Source: Flammeovirgaceae bacterium UBA2338 (GTDB lineage Bacteria; Bacteroidota; Bacteroidia; Cytophagales; Cyclobacteriaceae). From it: a DNA stretch of 64,000 bases. The first letter of the stretch is position 1; the number at the start of each line of letters is the position of its first letter. The notes beneath the pieces are model-generated. The model was not told where the DNA came from. It ran no database searches and was given only the letters and a program-made list of their open reading frames with translations. Where the stretch lies: assembly GCA_002344795.1 (NCBI GenBank), contig DDUM01000068.1:1-64000 (forward strand), given 5' to 3'. The position numbers were made by a program, and so were the translations under genes. This document shows positions 1 through 9,323 of this stretch, piece after piece.

Positions 1-133
1 TGGAGAGGCGATCAGGGTTAGTCCCAATCCATTCAGACCAAAATTCATCCGCTTCCCGGGTTGGGTTCTTCACCCAGGCTACGAAAAATTCATCCCCTAA
101 AAAATCCCAAACCTGATAATCTACATATTTCAT
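1..133 (-). CDS. FecR-type anti-sigma factor, N-terminal fragment (runs off left edge)
   Basis: Read on the complement, an ATG at 131-133 opens a frame that continues past the window edge, so only about 44 residues are visible. They begin MKYVDYQVWDFLGDEFF and include WVKNPT and FWSEWI, which is how the cytoplasmic start of Bacteroidota FecR-family anti-sigma factors looks. It lies downstream of an ECF sigma factor gene on the same strand (about 180 bp gap), the usual order of a sigma/anti-sigma pair controlling a TonB-dependent receptor. The membrane segment and FecR domain are outside the window. The call rests on the motif and context. Confidence 0.6.
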   Translation of the reverse strand, partial: MKYVDYQVWDFLGDEFFVAWVKNPTREADEFWSEWIGTNPDRLS

Positions 134-313
134 TAATATCCCGTCTTTTAATCATATAGTACAGACAGGATATGGAAGTGTCCCCTTTTTTAGAAAAAAA
201 TAACTTCAATGCGGAAAACATTTAGTAAGGCGTTTATTCTGCAAATCCTACTAAACCTGATGGGGCAGTTACATCAGAATAATGGGAAAAAATTGACTAT
301 TACCAACTTTGAA

Positions 314-940
314 TTATTCTCCTTTCGCTGAAACAATCGCCCTCAATTTCTCTACCGCACGATAGATAAGTTTCCTCACTGAGCTTTTGTTGCTCAAATT
401 CATAATTTCACGAATTTCATTGTGAGTGAAACCTTCATAATAGTACAGCAGCAAAGCTTTCCGCTGCTTGACTGAAAGTTCGTTTAAAGACTTTTGAAGG
501 AGGCCAAGCCTTTCCTGGGATTGCTCTTCATCTATCAGCCTGCTTTCAACCGAAAGTTGAATTTCCCAGTTTTTAATTTCCTCGTTTGCCTGAAAATTAA
601 ACTTTCTAAAAAAAAAGAGTTTTCGCTGAAGAATACGGTAAAGTGATTTATACAAATAAGGCGTAATCCGTTGAATTTCCCTGGCGCTTTTAGCTTCCTT
701 CAGATTTACAAAAAGATCCTGAATAGCATCTTTAACAGTCTCTCTGGGCGCGAATTGCAAACCAAATCGGAAGAGTCTCTGCACGTGACCATTATAGATG
801 AAAATCAAAGCTTCGTCACTGCCAGAGCAAAATATTTTCCATACCTCCAAATCTGTCATTTTATCAAAACTACTTGCTGTAGCATTGTCTCTGTCAATTC
901 TTAACGGAGAGGGTGTATTTGTACGATCCCTTGATTGCAT
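314..940 (-). CDS. ECF-type RNA polymerase sigma-70 factor
   Basis: A 208-residue protein with the two-domain layout of ECF sigma factors. Region 2 lies at about residues 30-100 (YNGHVQRLFRFGLQF, then DAIQDLFVNL, the acidic helix that contacts core polymerase). Region 4 lies at about 150-200 (LNELSVKQRKALLLYYYEG, then a helix-turn-helix THNEIREIMN). It has no extra C-terminal domain. The partial fecR downstream suggests FecI/FecR-type surface signalling. Nothing in the window shows which genes it controls, and it may belong to the flanking chromosome and not to the metal-resistance cluster. Confidence 0.9.
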   Translation of the reverse strand: MQSRDRTNTPSPLRIDRDNATASSFDKMTDLEVWKIFCSGSDEALIFIYNGHVQRLFRFGLQFAPRETVKDAIQDLFVNLKEAKSAREIQRITPYLYKSLYRILQRKLFFFRKFNFQANEEIKNWEIQLSVESRLIDEEQSQERLGLLQKSLNELSVKQRKALLLYYYEGFTHNEIREIMNLSNKSSVRKLIYRAVEKLRAIVSAKGE

Positions 941-995
941 CTGTTGTTATGTCACATAGTGAATTGAATAAACTATCTTCAAACCCTCGTCTCAG

Positions 996-1018
996 GAGCG
1001 CAAAGACAATTTGCGCTC
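996..1018. terminator. Perfect 9-bp inverted repeat, possible hairpin
   Basis: GAGCGCAAA and its exact complement TTTGCGCTC are separated by five bases. It sits between the sigma factor start and the end of the next minus-strand gene, so it could act as a terminator for the gene ending at 1086. No clear T-run follows, so it could equally be a protein-binding palindrome. Confidence 0.4.
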
Positions 1019-1085
1019 AATCTCAAGATGAAAGTTGATCGATTGGAGCCCATAGAAGAACCGCAACCGTGGCGCTCGGCCTTGT

Positions 1086-1478
1086 TTATGCAATAAACGT
1101 TGGGGGTGCTCTTAGAGCAGGAGAAGAATAATAAGAATCGTGTGCAATCCTTTGGTTAGCCGGTGGATGAAAAACCGGTGGACTATATTGCTCATTTTCA
1201 GAAAGTTGTGCTACGCAACAAGTTACAGCAGCGATTGCCTTTACCTTGGAGAGTTTTACTGTTGATACCTGCGATAGAAGAACATCCACATTCGTTGTGT
1301 GGCTAAGAAAATGAGCTGTTCCTTGCTGTTGTTCTACTGGATCTTTATCTCCTGAGTTGTGGCTATGTTTTTCAAGTTCCTCAGACGACTTGTGGTGATG
1401 GTGAGGTACTACACTATGCGTAAGTGCCCCTGCATAACAGGTTAAAAAAAGATAAATAATGAGGTCTTTGAATCGCAT
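1086..1478 (-). CDS. Small secreted His-rich protein, unknown function
   Basis: About 130 residues from the ATG at 1476-1478, chosen because the protein then begins MRFKDLIIYLFLTCYAGA, a signal peptide; a longer frame upstream adds an unconvincing N-terminus. After the signal come HSVVPHHHHKS and an acidic, His-containing stretch, with a CC pair near the middle and ALRAPP near the end. It is a distant paralogue of the protein at 24744-25166, which shares the HSV-PHHH start and the LRAPP end. It probably binds metal in the periplasm, given its position next to a metal-efflux operon. No named family is recognised with confidence. Confidence 0.6.
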   Translation of the reverse strand: MRFKDLIIYLFLTCYAGALTHSVVPHHHHKSSEELEKHSHNSGDKDPVEQQQGTAHFLSHTTNVDVLLSQVSTVKLSKVKAIAAVTCCVAQLSENEQYSPPVFHPPANQRIAHDSYYSSPALRAPPTFIA

Positions 1479-1693
1479 GGCAGGTAGAAAGATAGTAAAA
1501 AATATACTTTCAATGAACTCATGATTCTGAAAAATAGAAACTTTGAATCGAAGAAAGTTCAACTCAATGGATGTGACGGGGTATCCCATTTAGAATTGGA
1601 AGAAAAAAACCTGCTCAGGGCAATTTTAAAATCTTTGGCATGTTAGTCTCTATGAATATCCAAAAGCAATTCAAAAAAGGCTATTCACTTTTT

Positions 1694-2488
1694 TTATCTT
1701 GCCAATTTCAAAATCCTCACTGCTCCTCGCATTACAAATGCAAAGACAATACCTCCAATGACCAAATCGGGCCATTTGCTATCCAGCCAGTAAACCAGCA
1801 CCCCAGCCAGGATCACACCACCATTCACAATAATGTCATTGGAGGTAAATATGGCGCTTGCCTGCATGTGGGCTTCTTTACTTTTGGCTTTATTGATCAA
1901 CCAGAGTGAAACCAGATTTCCAATTAAAGCGAACAAGGAAACAATGATCATCCATTGAAACAGAGGTGTTTCACTTTCACTAAAAAACCTTCGCAAGACT
2001 TCTGAAAAACCTAATAATGCCAGCCCCATTTGAAAATAGCCACTGATTTTAGCTACCTTTTTCTTGCGAGACATAGCTGCACCTACAGCAAATAAGCTCA
2101 GGCCGTAGACAATAGAATCCGCCAGCATATCCAGTGAATCTGCCACCAAGCCCATAGAACGTGATATCCATCCGGTAGTCATCTCAATCACAAAGAATCC
2201 GAAATTGATACCCAGCACCCACCATAGTATTTTTCGCTGTTGGGAGTCGTCAGTAGCTAACGGCAACTCAACTTCATCATCTGTGCTATCCAGTCGGTCA
2301 CTTAGCTTGAGCTCGCTAATGGCCTGATGGATCTTGTCCACCTCTTCTGTATGATATACCTCTAGTTTACGATTGGGGATGTCAAATGAAAGTTGCTTTA
2401 CCTCATGATAAGGTTCCAACTTCATACGGATCATCTGTTCCTCTGAGGGACAGTCCATTTTGCTGATATGGAAGGTTGATTTTTTCAT
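1694..2488 (-). CDS. Cation diffusion facilitator-like transporter with N-terminal metal-binding-like domain
   Basis: A 264-residue protein. Residues 1-65 resemble a ferredoxin-fold HMA domain (FHISKMDCPSEEQ) with only one Cys of the usual pair. From about 90 there are five to six membrane helices of CDF type, including MGLVADSLDMLADS with the paired acidic residues expected in helix II. The cytoplasmic tail is much shorter than in typical CDF proteins of about 300 residues. It is the last gene of the Czc operon, 4 bp after the DUF3703 gene. Export of Zn/Co/Cd from the cytoplasm is likely from family and context. Confidence 0.75.
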   Translation of the reverse strand: MKKSTFHISKMDCPSEEQMIRMKLEPYHEVKQLSFDIPNRKLEVYHTEEVDKIHQAISELKLSDRLDSTDDEVELPLATDDSQQRKILWWVLGINFGFFVIEMTTGWISRSMGLVADSLDMLADSIVYGLSLFAVGAAMSRKKKVAKISGYFQMGLALLGFSEVLRRFFSESETPLFQWMIIVSLFALIGNLVSLWLINKAKSKEAHMQASAIFTSNDIIVNGGVILAGVLVYWLDSKWPDLVIGGIVFAFVMRGAVRILKLAR

Positions 2489-2492
2489 CGAT

Positions 2493-2873
2493 TTATGCGA
2501 GCGGTTTTACGCCCGCTTTTTTGAAGATATCCATGATTTCATCAGGAATTGCCATTGGCTTTAGCGGTGGTACGTTTGCCCCTCCCGTATTGCCAACCGG
2601 AATATGACCCACGAATGATTTCACACCTCCTACCAGAAGTCGCGGGATTTGTCCAATAATCTCCTTGTAATTTTTAATATGAATACCGAAGAGAAGCATT
2701 TTCCAGTGGACATAGCTGTGCTGCCATGGATAAGCCTGGCCTAAAATGTGTGCCCTTTCTAAATGATGCCATGCCGTGCGTAGATCTTTTTGATTTCTAT
2801 TAAACCTATACTGATTCAGCTCTTCTTCAAAGAAAGGTTGGAGCGATTTGGGCATTCTTGTATTTAGTTTCAT
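2493..2873 (-). CDS. DUF3703 family protein
   Basis: A 126-residue soluble protein with the pattern AWHHLERAHILGQ followed by HSYVHWKMLLFG, typical of DUF3703 proteins found beside heavy-metal transporters. The conserved His residues in LERAH and HSYVHW could bind metal, but the function is not established. It lies between the Czc adaptor and the CDF-like gene, 53 bp after one and 4 bp before the other, and is surely co-transcribed. No signal peptide is visible. Confidence 0.75.
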   Translation of the reverse strand: MKLNTRMPKSLQPFFEEELNQYRFNRNQKDLRTAWHHLERAHILGQAYPWQHSYVHWKMLLFGIHIKNYKEIIGQIPRLLVGGVKSFVGHIPVGNTGGANVPPLKPMAIPDEIMDIFKKAGVKPLA

Positions 2874-2926
2874 GCTTAGTTTTATATGTTATTCTTAGAG
2901 TTGAGAAACTCTATTGCTACTAAATG

Positions 2927-4117
2927 TCAATGGCCGCCACCTTCTTCTTCACTGTTTTTGGCCTTGGCCAAAAGTGTGAATGCACCTTGGGTAACCAGTT
3001 TTATATCGCCTATCCTCCTTGAGGATTCTGCCAAAGTTACGTGTGTGTAATCATCTTCTGTATAGCCTCTGATTACTTCCACCATTTCAAAACCGTGCAG
3101 TGATTGCCCATTTTCAATTTGCTTTCCTTTGTACGAGAAAATATAGTATTTACCTCCAAAGCGAACTGCGGAAGATTGAGGAACGGCCCACACTTCGTCA
3201 CTGTCTGTTTCAACTTTAGCTGTCACATACATGCCTGGCAGGAGGTCTTCTGATAATTGTTTCAAATGACCATGCACCGTTACCGAGCGGTCTTCCCTTA
3301 CATTACTGCCAAGTAAAAACACATTCGCTTCTCGCCATTGGTCAGGTGAATTTGCCAGGCTAAAACGAATACGTTGACCTTTTTTGACCCTTGGGATATC
3401 ATTTTCATAAATCGTTAATTCTACATGCAAGTCTTCTGAATTGGTAATGTCCATGATTACATCTTTAGGGTTGACATAATTGCCCATGTTGGTGTACACC
3501 TCCCTTACCGAACCAGTGACCGGTGAGTAAATATTGACTGAAGCGGAAATTGCACCATCACGAATTTTGGATGGAATGAAGCCGATTAATCTGAGGCGGG
3601 CTTCCATTGTTTTAATACGGGCCTCATTGGCCAGGTAGTTGCTTTTGGCTTGCTGAAAACTCTTACCCGAAGCTACTTTTTCATTGTACAGTTCCTCCTG
3701 ACGTTCAAACTCCGCTTTCAAAAATTCCTGATTGGCGAGACCCTCCAGATAGTCTTGCTGAAACTGAATGAACTCGGGATTTTCAATAGTGGCCAACAGC
3801 TGGCCTTTCTTTACTGAAGTTCCCGGGAGCATATCAATGTATTTCACAAAACCACCATAGGGAATGTTGATGGAAATATTACTTTGTGGCGGCACATCTA
3901 TGACTCCGTTCACCATTAGTTCAGAACCAATGACACGCCTATCTATTGTACCTATTTTAATGTCTGCCTGATCGTATTGTGCTTGCGTCAACTCGACCGT
4001 ATTTTCTTCTTCATGATTTTCCTCTTGGACGGCTTCATCTGTTATTGAATTGCAGGAGGCCATAATAATCAATGTGGCCATCATGATGCTGCTGATATAT
4101 TGAATTGTATTTTTCAT
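2927..4117 (-). CDS. czcB: RND efflux periplasmic adaptor (CzcB/CusB-type lipoprotein)
   Basis: A 396-residue membrane-fusion protein. The N-terminus has a lipobox (LIIMASCNS), so it is probably anchored as a lipoprotein. Next come a biotinyl-lipoyl-like half (GGFVKYIDMLPGTSVKKGQ), an alpha-hairpin at about 120-190, the second lipoyl half with SPVTGSVREV, and beta-barrel and membrane-proximal domains. It would link the CzcA-type pump to its outer-membrane channel. It lies 18 bp after the pump gene. A short acidic stretch and a few terminal His residues are the only metal-binding-like features, unlike the second adaptor at 29316. Confidence 0.9.
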   Translation of the reverse strand: MKNTIQYISSIMMATLIIMASCNSITDEAVQEENHEEENTVELTQAQYDQADIKIGTIDRRVIGSELMVNGVIDVPPQSNISINIPYGGFVKYIDMLPGTSVKKGQLLATIENPEFIQFQQDYLEGLANQEFLKAEFERQEELYNEKVASGKSFQQAKSNYLANEARIKTMEARLRLIGFIPSKIRDGAISASVNIYSPVTGSVREVYTNMGNYVNPKDVIMDITNSEDLHVELTIYENDIPRVKKGQRIRFSLANSPDQWREANVFLLGSNVREDRSVTVHGHLKQLSEDLLPGMYVTAKVETDSDEVWAVPQSSAVRFGGKYYIFSYKGKQIENGQSLHGFEMVEVIRGYTEDDYTHVTLAESSRRIGDIKLVTQGAFTLLAKAKNSEEEGGGH

Positions 4118-4135
4118 TTTTTTTAATTTTTTTTG

Positions 4136-7100
4136 CTACTGAACGCCTGTAATGAATTCTATTTGAATTATGGTCTGGTTGTACTGGTTGAGGATGTCGA
4201 GGTAATTAAACCGAATGTTTAATGCCCGGTTGAGTCCTTGCGTATATTCCACATAACCAATATCACCGCTCTCAAAACCTTTTTGAGCCTGGGTCAGAAT
4301 CAATTCAGCTTGCGGAAGCGCATTTAGTTGATAATAGTCCAGACTGTTTTGAAATTTGTGGTATTGATGAATCAGCGATTGTAATCTGCCCTCCAGCTCA
4401 TTGAAGGTTGCTTCTAATCTTGCCTCGCTTTCCTGCTTTTTCAGCTCTGTGGCTTTAATGATTGAAGTTTGTGACTTAACCCCAAAAATGGGAATAGCCA
4501 CGCCAACCTGGAAGCCAGTAAAACGATCTGCCGAAGTGAAAGTAACAGGATTGCCATTGATGTCCTGATTAGGTCCATTGAGCGACTGGTTGAAATACCC
4601 TACCGTTAGGTCAGGCATAAAACGAGATCGTTCTACAGATTTTTCATTTTCAGCCACTTCTATTTGCTGCTTAAACCATGCAAGGGTTGGATTGTTACTC
4701 ACATCTGCATTGTCGAGTGTAATCGTAAGGTTTTTGGTTTCCAATTCTCCAACAGCAATGTCCACTGGTGTTTCCATATTTAATAGTGTTTTAAACATGG
4801 TTTGATAAATCTCAATGTCTGCTTGGCTCTGTGATAACATTACCTTGATTTCAGCCACTTGAGATTCTGCGGTTGCTTTTTCCAATAAGTTGCTTTCTCC
4901 GGTTTTGTAGCGAAGGTTGGCAGCCGCAACAAACCTTTGGTAAATGCTGTCCTGCTCTAGCAAAAGACGCTGCTTGCTTTTCTCCAGCCACAGCGTGTAC
5001 CAGGTGGCTTTTACCTGAAGCACCAACTCGTTTTTGGTGGCAGTGCGCATCCATTCGCTTGCCTCTATTCGGGCTTTGGCCAATTGATTTTGGTTGGCAT
5101 AAACCGTAGGAAAGGCTAAACTTTGGCTGACATTGAACTGATTGTCATTATTATAAACACTATTGTACTGACCATGTGTCACGCTAAGGTTGGTTTTTGG
5201 CAAGTTCCAGCTTGTTCCTTTTAAGGTTCTTTCCTGTTGCGTTTGAAGGTCAGCAGCTTTTAGTCCTGGATTATTGGCAACTGCTATTTGAATAGCTTCT
5301 TCGATTGACTGAATAGGTATCGAATTTTCTTGAGCCGCAACCTCGGGTGTACTAAAAAATAAGATGCCTAAAACAAACACCGCAGTTGCTGCAGCTGGTT
5401 TCACTTTGATACCTCGCTCAAAATAATAATAGAGGATGGGCAGTATAACCAGTGTTAGAAATGTAGCAGTAATCAATCCTCCTATTACCACTGTGGCCAA
5501 AGGCCGCTGTACTTCTGCACCGCCAGATTGAGAAAGCGCCATAGGGAGGAACCCCAATGAAGCTACTGAAGCCGTCATGATCACTGGACGTAACCTGGTT
5601 TGTGTGCCTTTGTAGATTCGCTCGAAGATGTCTGAAATCCCGTCCTTTTTCAGATGATTAAACTCACTGATTAACACGATTCCGTTCAATACTGCTACAC
5701 CAAAGAGAGCGATAAAACCCACACCTGCTGAAATACTAAAAGGCATTCCTCTTAAATACAATGCAAAGATTCCACCAATGGCAGAAAGTGGTATGGCGGT
5801 AAAAATCAGGATTCCCTGCTTGATCGAACCGAAGGTGAAGTATAGCAATACGAAAATTAGTAAAAGTGCAAGGGGAACAGCGTAGCTTAACCTTTCGCGG
5901 GCTTCCACCAGATTTTCAAACTGGCCTCCGTAAGTCACAGAATAGCCAGGCGCTAGCACTACAGATTCATCAATCTTTCCCTTGAGTTCTGTCACCACGC
6001 TTTCTACATCTCTGTTGCGGACATTGAAAGCAACAATGATTCTTCTTCTTGTATCGTCACGCTGTATTTGGTAAGGCCCATCTTTAATTGCCACTTCTGC
6101 TACCTGATAGAGCGGTATTTGATGACCATCTTTCCTGGAGATGTAAAGATTTCGCACTGACTCCACATCATTTCGATTTTCTTTCGATAATCGAACCACC
6201 AGGTCAAAGCGTCTTTCATTCTCATAAACCAAGCCAGCGGATGCCCCTGCAAAAGCTGCCTGTACTGAACGGTTAACATCCTGAATACTCAGACCATATT
6301 TGGCCAACTGATCCCGCTTATAATTAATCACGATTTGCGGAACACCTGTTACTTCCTCGATGTATAAATCAACTGCACCATCAACGCCCGAGGCTATTTT
6401 CCCAATCTGCTCCGCATATTCAGAAAGTTCATTCAAGTCCTCCCCATAAATTTTTACCGCCACATCTTGTCGAACTCCCGTCATGAGTTCATTAAAACGC
6501 ATTTGGATCGGTTGTTGGAAACCAAAGGTCACACCTGGTATTACTTCTAATGCTTCTGCCATTTTATTCGCCAAATCTTCCCTGTTTGAAGCTGAAACCC
6601 ACTCCTTTTTGTTTTTCAAAACAATCATCAAGTCAGCAGCTTCCACGGGCATGGGATCTGTAGGAATCTCACCTGCTCCAATTTTGGATACCACTTGTTC
6701 TACTTCAGGAAATTGATCCAATAAAATCTTTTCTGCTTGCGTGGTAGCCAGCATGGTGTTTTCCAGTGAACTACCGGTGATTACCCTAGTCTCTACTGCA
6801 AAATCGCCTTCCTCCAGGGTGGGCACAAACTCTCCACCCATTTTGGAAAATACCCATAGGGAAATTCCAAATATGGTCAAAACAACTGCCAGAATTAATG
6901 GTCTTTTGTGCATTGCCCAGCGAATAATCGGATCGTACAGTTTGTGAAAGAACGACATGATCTTATCTGAAATATTAGGTTTGTGTTCTGTCTTCTTACT
7001 TAGGACAAGCGAAGACATCATTGGCACATAAGTCAAGGAAAGAATGAATGCTCCAAGAATGGCAAAACTCACCGTCTGAGCCATGGGTCGAAACATTTTA

Positions 7101-8527
7101 CCTTCAGTTCCCACCAATGCCAAAATAGGCAAGTACACGATCAGGATGATGATTTGCCCGAAAGTAGCAGATCTCATCATTCTTGAAGCCGACTGGCCTA
7201 CTTCGTTGTTCATTTCATCCTGGGTAAGGGTTAGCTTGCCGATCCTTTTTTGAATAGATTTACCTGTTATGTGGTGCAGTGTGGCTTCAACAATAATCAC
7301 GGCTCCGTCCACAATTAACCCAAAATCAATCGCCCCCAGACTCATCAGGTTTCCAGATACACCAAACAAGTTCATCATACCAAAGGCGAAGATCAATGCG
7401 AGGGGAATAACAGATGCCACAATCAAACCCGCTCGCAGGTTGCCTAATAGTAACAACAACACGAAAATCACAATCAAGGCCCCTTCGGTCAAATTGGTAG
7501 TAACTGTGCCAATGGCGGTGTTTACTAATTTGGTTCTGTCCAGAAACGGCTCTATCGTGATCCCTTCAGGAAGTGTCTTGCGGATTTCTTCAATCCTGAT
7601 CTTTACATTGTCAATGACTTCCGCAGAGTTTTCGCCTTTCAACATCATCACAATGGCACTGACCACTTCGCCTTCTCCATTACGCGTGGTAGCACCATAC
7701 CGCACGGCACTGCCGAGTTGCACTTTTGCCACATCCTTGATCAAAACCGGAATACCATCCTCATTGCTTTTTACGAGCATGTTCCGGATGTCATCCAGAT
7801 CACCTACCAAACCCTCGCTGCGGATGAAATAGGCACTAAGATTTTTCTCAATATATGCACCTCCTGTATTTTCATTGTTTTCTTCCAGTGTCTGAAAAAT
7901 ATCGGCAATTGAAATGTTCATGGCCTTGAGTCTGTGCGGGTCAATGGCAATCTCATATTGCTTGAGGTAGCCCCCAAAGCTGCTGACGTCCGCTACACCG
8001 GGTGTACCTAGCAATTGTCTGCGAACTATCCAGTCCTGAATAGTTCGCAATTCACGGGCATCATATTGTTCTTCATAACCTGATTCAGTACCTACCACAT
8101 ATTGATAGATTTCTCCCAGGCCGGTGGTAATCGGAGCCATGCCCGGCTGCCCTACCCCCGGTGGAATTTGAGCTTGCACATCTCCCAGGCGCTCATTTAC
8201 CTGCTGGCGAGCCCAATAGACATCCACATCTTCCTTGAAGACAATGGTCACCACTGATAAGCCAAAGCGAGAGAAAGATCGGATCTCCTCAAGTTCGGGT
8301 ATGGTAGCCATTGTTATTTCAATGGGAAAAGTGATTAATCGCTCGACCTCTTCTGCGGCCAATGATGGTGATGTAGTGATGACCTGTACCTGATTATTGG
8401 TAATATCTGGCACGGCATCAATGGGAAGCCGAGTAAGAGAGTAGCCACCCCAAATGACCAAGGCTAAGGTGAGCAAGCCAACAATTATTTTATTCTTTAT
8501 TGAGTACTGAATGATTTTATCTAACAT
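4136..8527 (-). CDS. czcA: CzcA-type heavy-metal RND pump fused to a TolC-like outer-membrane factor
   Basis: A 1463-residue polypeptide. Residues 1 to about 1040 are a complete HME-RND pump. The fourth membrane helix reads DFGLIVDGAVIIVE (about 400-413), the signature of Zn/Co/Cd (Czc) pumps and not of Cu/Ag pumps; QPIQMRFNELMTGVR is also Czc-like. Around 1045-1066 there is a hydrophobic stretch ending TPEVAAQ, which looks like a signal peptide with a cleavage site. It is followed by about 400 residues of TolC-family sequence with two repeats of long helices. Pump and channel are thus one gene, an arrangement known in Bacteroidota. Probable substrates are Zn, Co or Cd; nickel cannot be excluded. 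Confidence 0.92.
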   Translation of the reverse strand: MLDKIIQYSIKNKIIVGLLTLALVIWGGYSLTRLPIDAVPDITNNQVQVITTSPSLAAEEVERLITFPIEITMATIPELEEIRSFSRFGLSVVTIVFKEDVDVYWARQQVNERLGDVQAQIPPGVGQPGMAPITTGLGEIYQYVVGTESGYEEQYDARELRTIQDWIVRRQLLGTPGVADVSSFGGYLKQYEIAIDPHRLKAMNISIADIFQTLEENNENTGGAYIEKNLSAYFIRSEGLVGDLDDIRNMLVKSNEDGIPVLIKDVAKVQLGSAVRYGATTRNGEGEVVSAIVMMLKGENSAEVIDNVKIRIEEIRKTLPEGITIEPFLDRTKLVNTAIGTVTTNLTEGALIVIFVLLLLLGNLRAGLIVASVIPLALIFAFGMMNLFGVSGNLMSLGAIDFGLIVDGAVIIVEATLHHITGKSIQKRIGKLTLTQDEMNNEVGQSASRMMRSATFGQIIILIVYLPILALVGTEGKMFRPMAQTVSFAILGAFILSLTYVPMMSSLVLSKKTEHKPNISDKIMSFFHKLYDPIIRWAMHKRPLILAVVLTIFGISLWVFSKMGGEFVPTLEEGDFAVETRVITGSSLENTMLATTQAEKILLDQFPEVEQVVSKIGAGEIPTDPMPVEAADLMIVLKNKKEWVSASNREDLANKMAEALEVIPGVTFGFQQPIQMRFNELMTGVRQDVAVKIYGEDLNELSEYAEQIGKIASGVDGAVDLYIEEVTGVPQIVINYKRDQLAKYGLSIQDVNRSVQAAFAGASAGLVYENERRFDLVVRLSKENRNDVESVRNLYISRKDGHQIPLYQVAEVAIKDGPYQIQRDDTRRRIIVAFNVRNRDVESVVTELKGKIDESVVLAPGYSVTYGGQFENLVEARERLSYAVPLALLLIFVLLYFTFGSIKQGILIFTAIPLSAIGGIFALYLRGMPFSISAGVGFIALFGVAVLNGIVLISEFNHLKKDGISDIFERIYKGTQTRLRPVIMTASVASLGFLPMALSQSGGAEVQRPLATVVIGGLITATFLTLVILPILYYYFERGIKVKPAAATAVFVLGILFFSTPEVAAQENSIPIQSIEEAIQIAVANNPGLKAADLQTQQERTLKGTSWNLPKTNLSVTHGQYNSVYNNDNQFNVSQSLAFPTVYANQNQLAKARIEASEWMRTATKNELVLQVKATWYTLWLEKSKQRLLLEQDSIYQRFVAAANLRYKTGESNLLEKATAESQVAEIKVMLSQSQADIEIYQTMFKTLLNMETPVDIAVGELETKNLTITLDNADVSNNPTLAWFKQQIEVAENEKSVERSRFMPDLTVGYFNQSLNGPNQDINGNPVTFTSADRFTGFQVGVAIPIFGVKSQTSIIKATELKKQESEARLEATFNELEGRLQSLIHQYHKFQNSLDYYQLNALPQAELILTQAQKGFESGDIGYVEYTQGLNRALNIRFNYLDILNQYNQTIIQIEFITGVQ

Positions 8528-8531
8528 CTGA

Positions 8532-8690
8532 TTATGTATGATTTAAATTGAGATGTGGGATTATCCATGCTACTATCAAGATCAGCAGGAATAAAAGAAT
8601 TAGAATCGTCCAGAGGAAGTATTGCAATACCCTCTTGAACACACTCTTTTTACTTTTGTGTCGCTTTTTTCTTTTAATATGATTTTTCAC
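8532..8690 (-). CDS. Small single-span basic membrane protein next to czcA
   Basis: A GTG at 8688-8690 opens a 52-codon frame ending 4 bp before the czcA start. The product has a strongly basic N-terminal half (KRKKRHKSKK) and one clear membrane helix (LWTILILLFLLILIVAWII). It is too short for usual gene callers. The tight spacing to czcA and a similar small protein beside the second RND system (29184-29309) support a real gene. The GTG start is the only plausible start in frame. By analogy with E. coli AcrZ it could bind the pump, but this is inference. Confidence 0.5.
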   Translation of the reverse strand: MKNHIKRKKRHKSKKSVFKRVLQYFLWTILILLFLLILIVAWIIPHLNLNHT

Positions 8691-8770
8691 GGAAAGCCCG
8701 AAAGAAGTTATACTAAGACAATAGATTGTCTTTAGGAAAACCCGTCAATGAGACGAATGAATTTTGGGCT

Positions 8771-9091
8771 TTAAATTCTGGGCGGTTGCCAGATGCTGCT
8801 GTTACCTGACGAGAACCTTTTCTCCAGATAAGGCATGTTCGCTTTGGTGTTATGAATTACACCAGAGAATTCAAGGTCGGATAAAGTAGAAATCTTGATG
8901 TGTGCCGAACAACAGGCGCAAATGCAAAAAGGGGTACAAATATCCGCCTCCATGCCACTGCTCAAATGGGTTGATTGCAAGGCAGAAACAATCTCACTTT
9001 TTTGCTCTATAACGCGTGAATTAGCATCGCTGCACGGATACACTGCCAAAAAGAGGATATAAAATGCGAATATGGCTTGGCTAATTCTCAC
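8771..9091 (-). CDS. Small Cys-rich secreted protein, DUF6660-like
   Basis: A 106-residue protein with a signal peptide (SQAIFAFYILFLAVYPCSD), starting at a GTG. The mature part holds DICTPFCICACCSAH, a dense Cys cluster suited to soft-metal binding. This pattern is typical of DUF6660-like proteins that head metal RND operons in Bacteroidota; the family name is from memory. It is the first gene of the Czc operon. A TATCTTTG box (complement of 9096-9103) lies just upstream but so close to the GTG that a transcript would be nearly leaderless. Confidence 0.65.
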   Translation of the reverse strand: MRISQAIFAFYILFLAVYPCSDANSRVIEQKSEIVSALQSTHLSSGMEADICTPFCICACCSAHIKISTLSDLEFSGVIHNTKANMPYLEKRFSSGNSSIWQPPRI

Positions 9092-9323
9092 GACACAAAG
9101 ATAAACGAAAAATATTCTGATGGGTTGTATTAAGGTTAATCCTTTTCTTCCAGGCTGAAGTCAAAATACTTAATCAATGTCAGGTGATTGCTACTTCAAA
9201 CACAAAGTTGACTATGCTACCATAATGTCAAGGGTGATTCTGCTAAAAACTCTTCATTCTATATGGCCAGATGGAATGTCCTAATTGAGCATTTCCGTTG
9301 ATGGAGGGATTTACACGGCCATT

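Noticed and set aside
7269..7832. Long open frame opposite czcA.
   Set aside because: Antisense to a conserved pump region with no protein features of its own.
9061..9110. TATCTTTG box as a promoter for the DUF6660-like gene.
   Set aside because: Fits the -7 consensus but is 5 bp from the start codon and lacks a -33 element; not listed as a separate feature.
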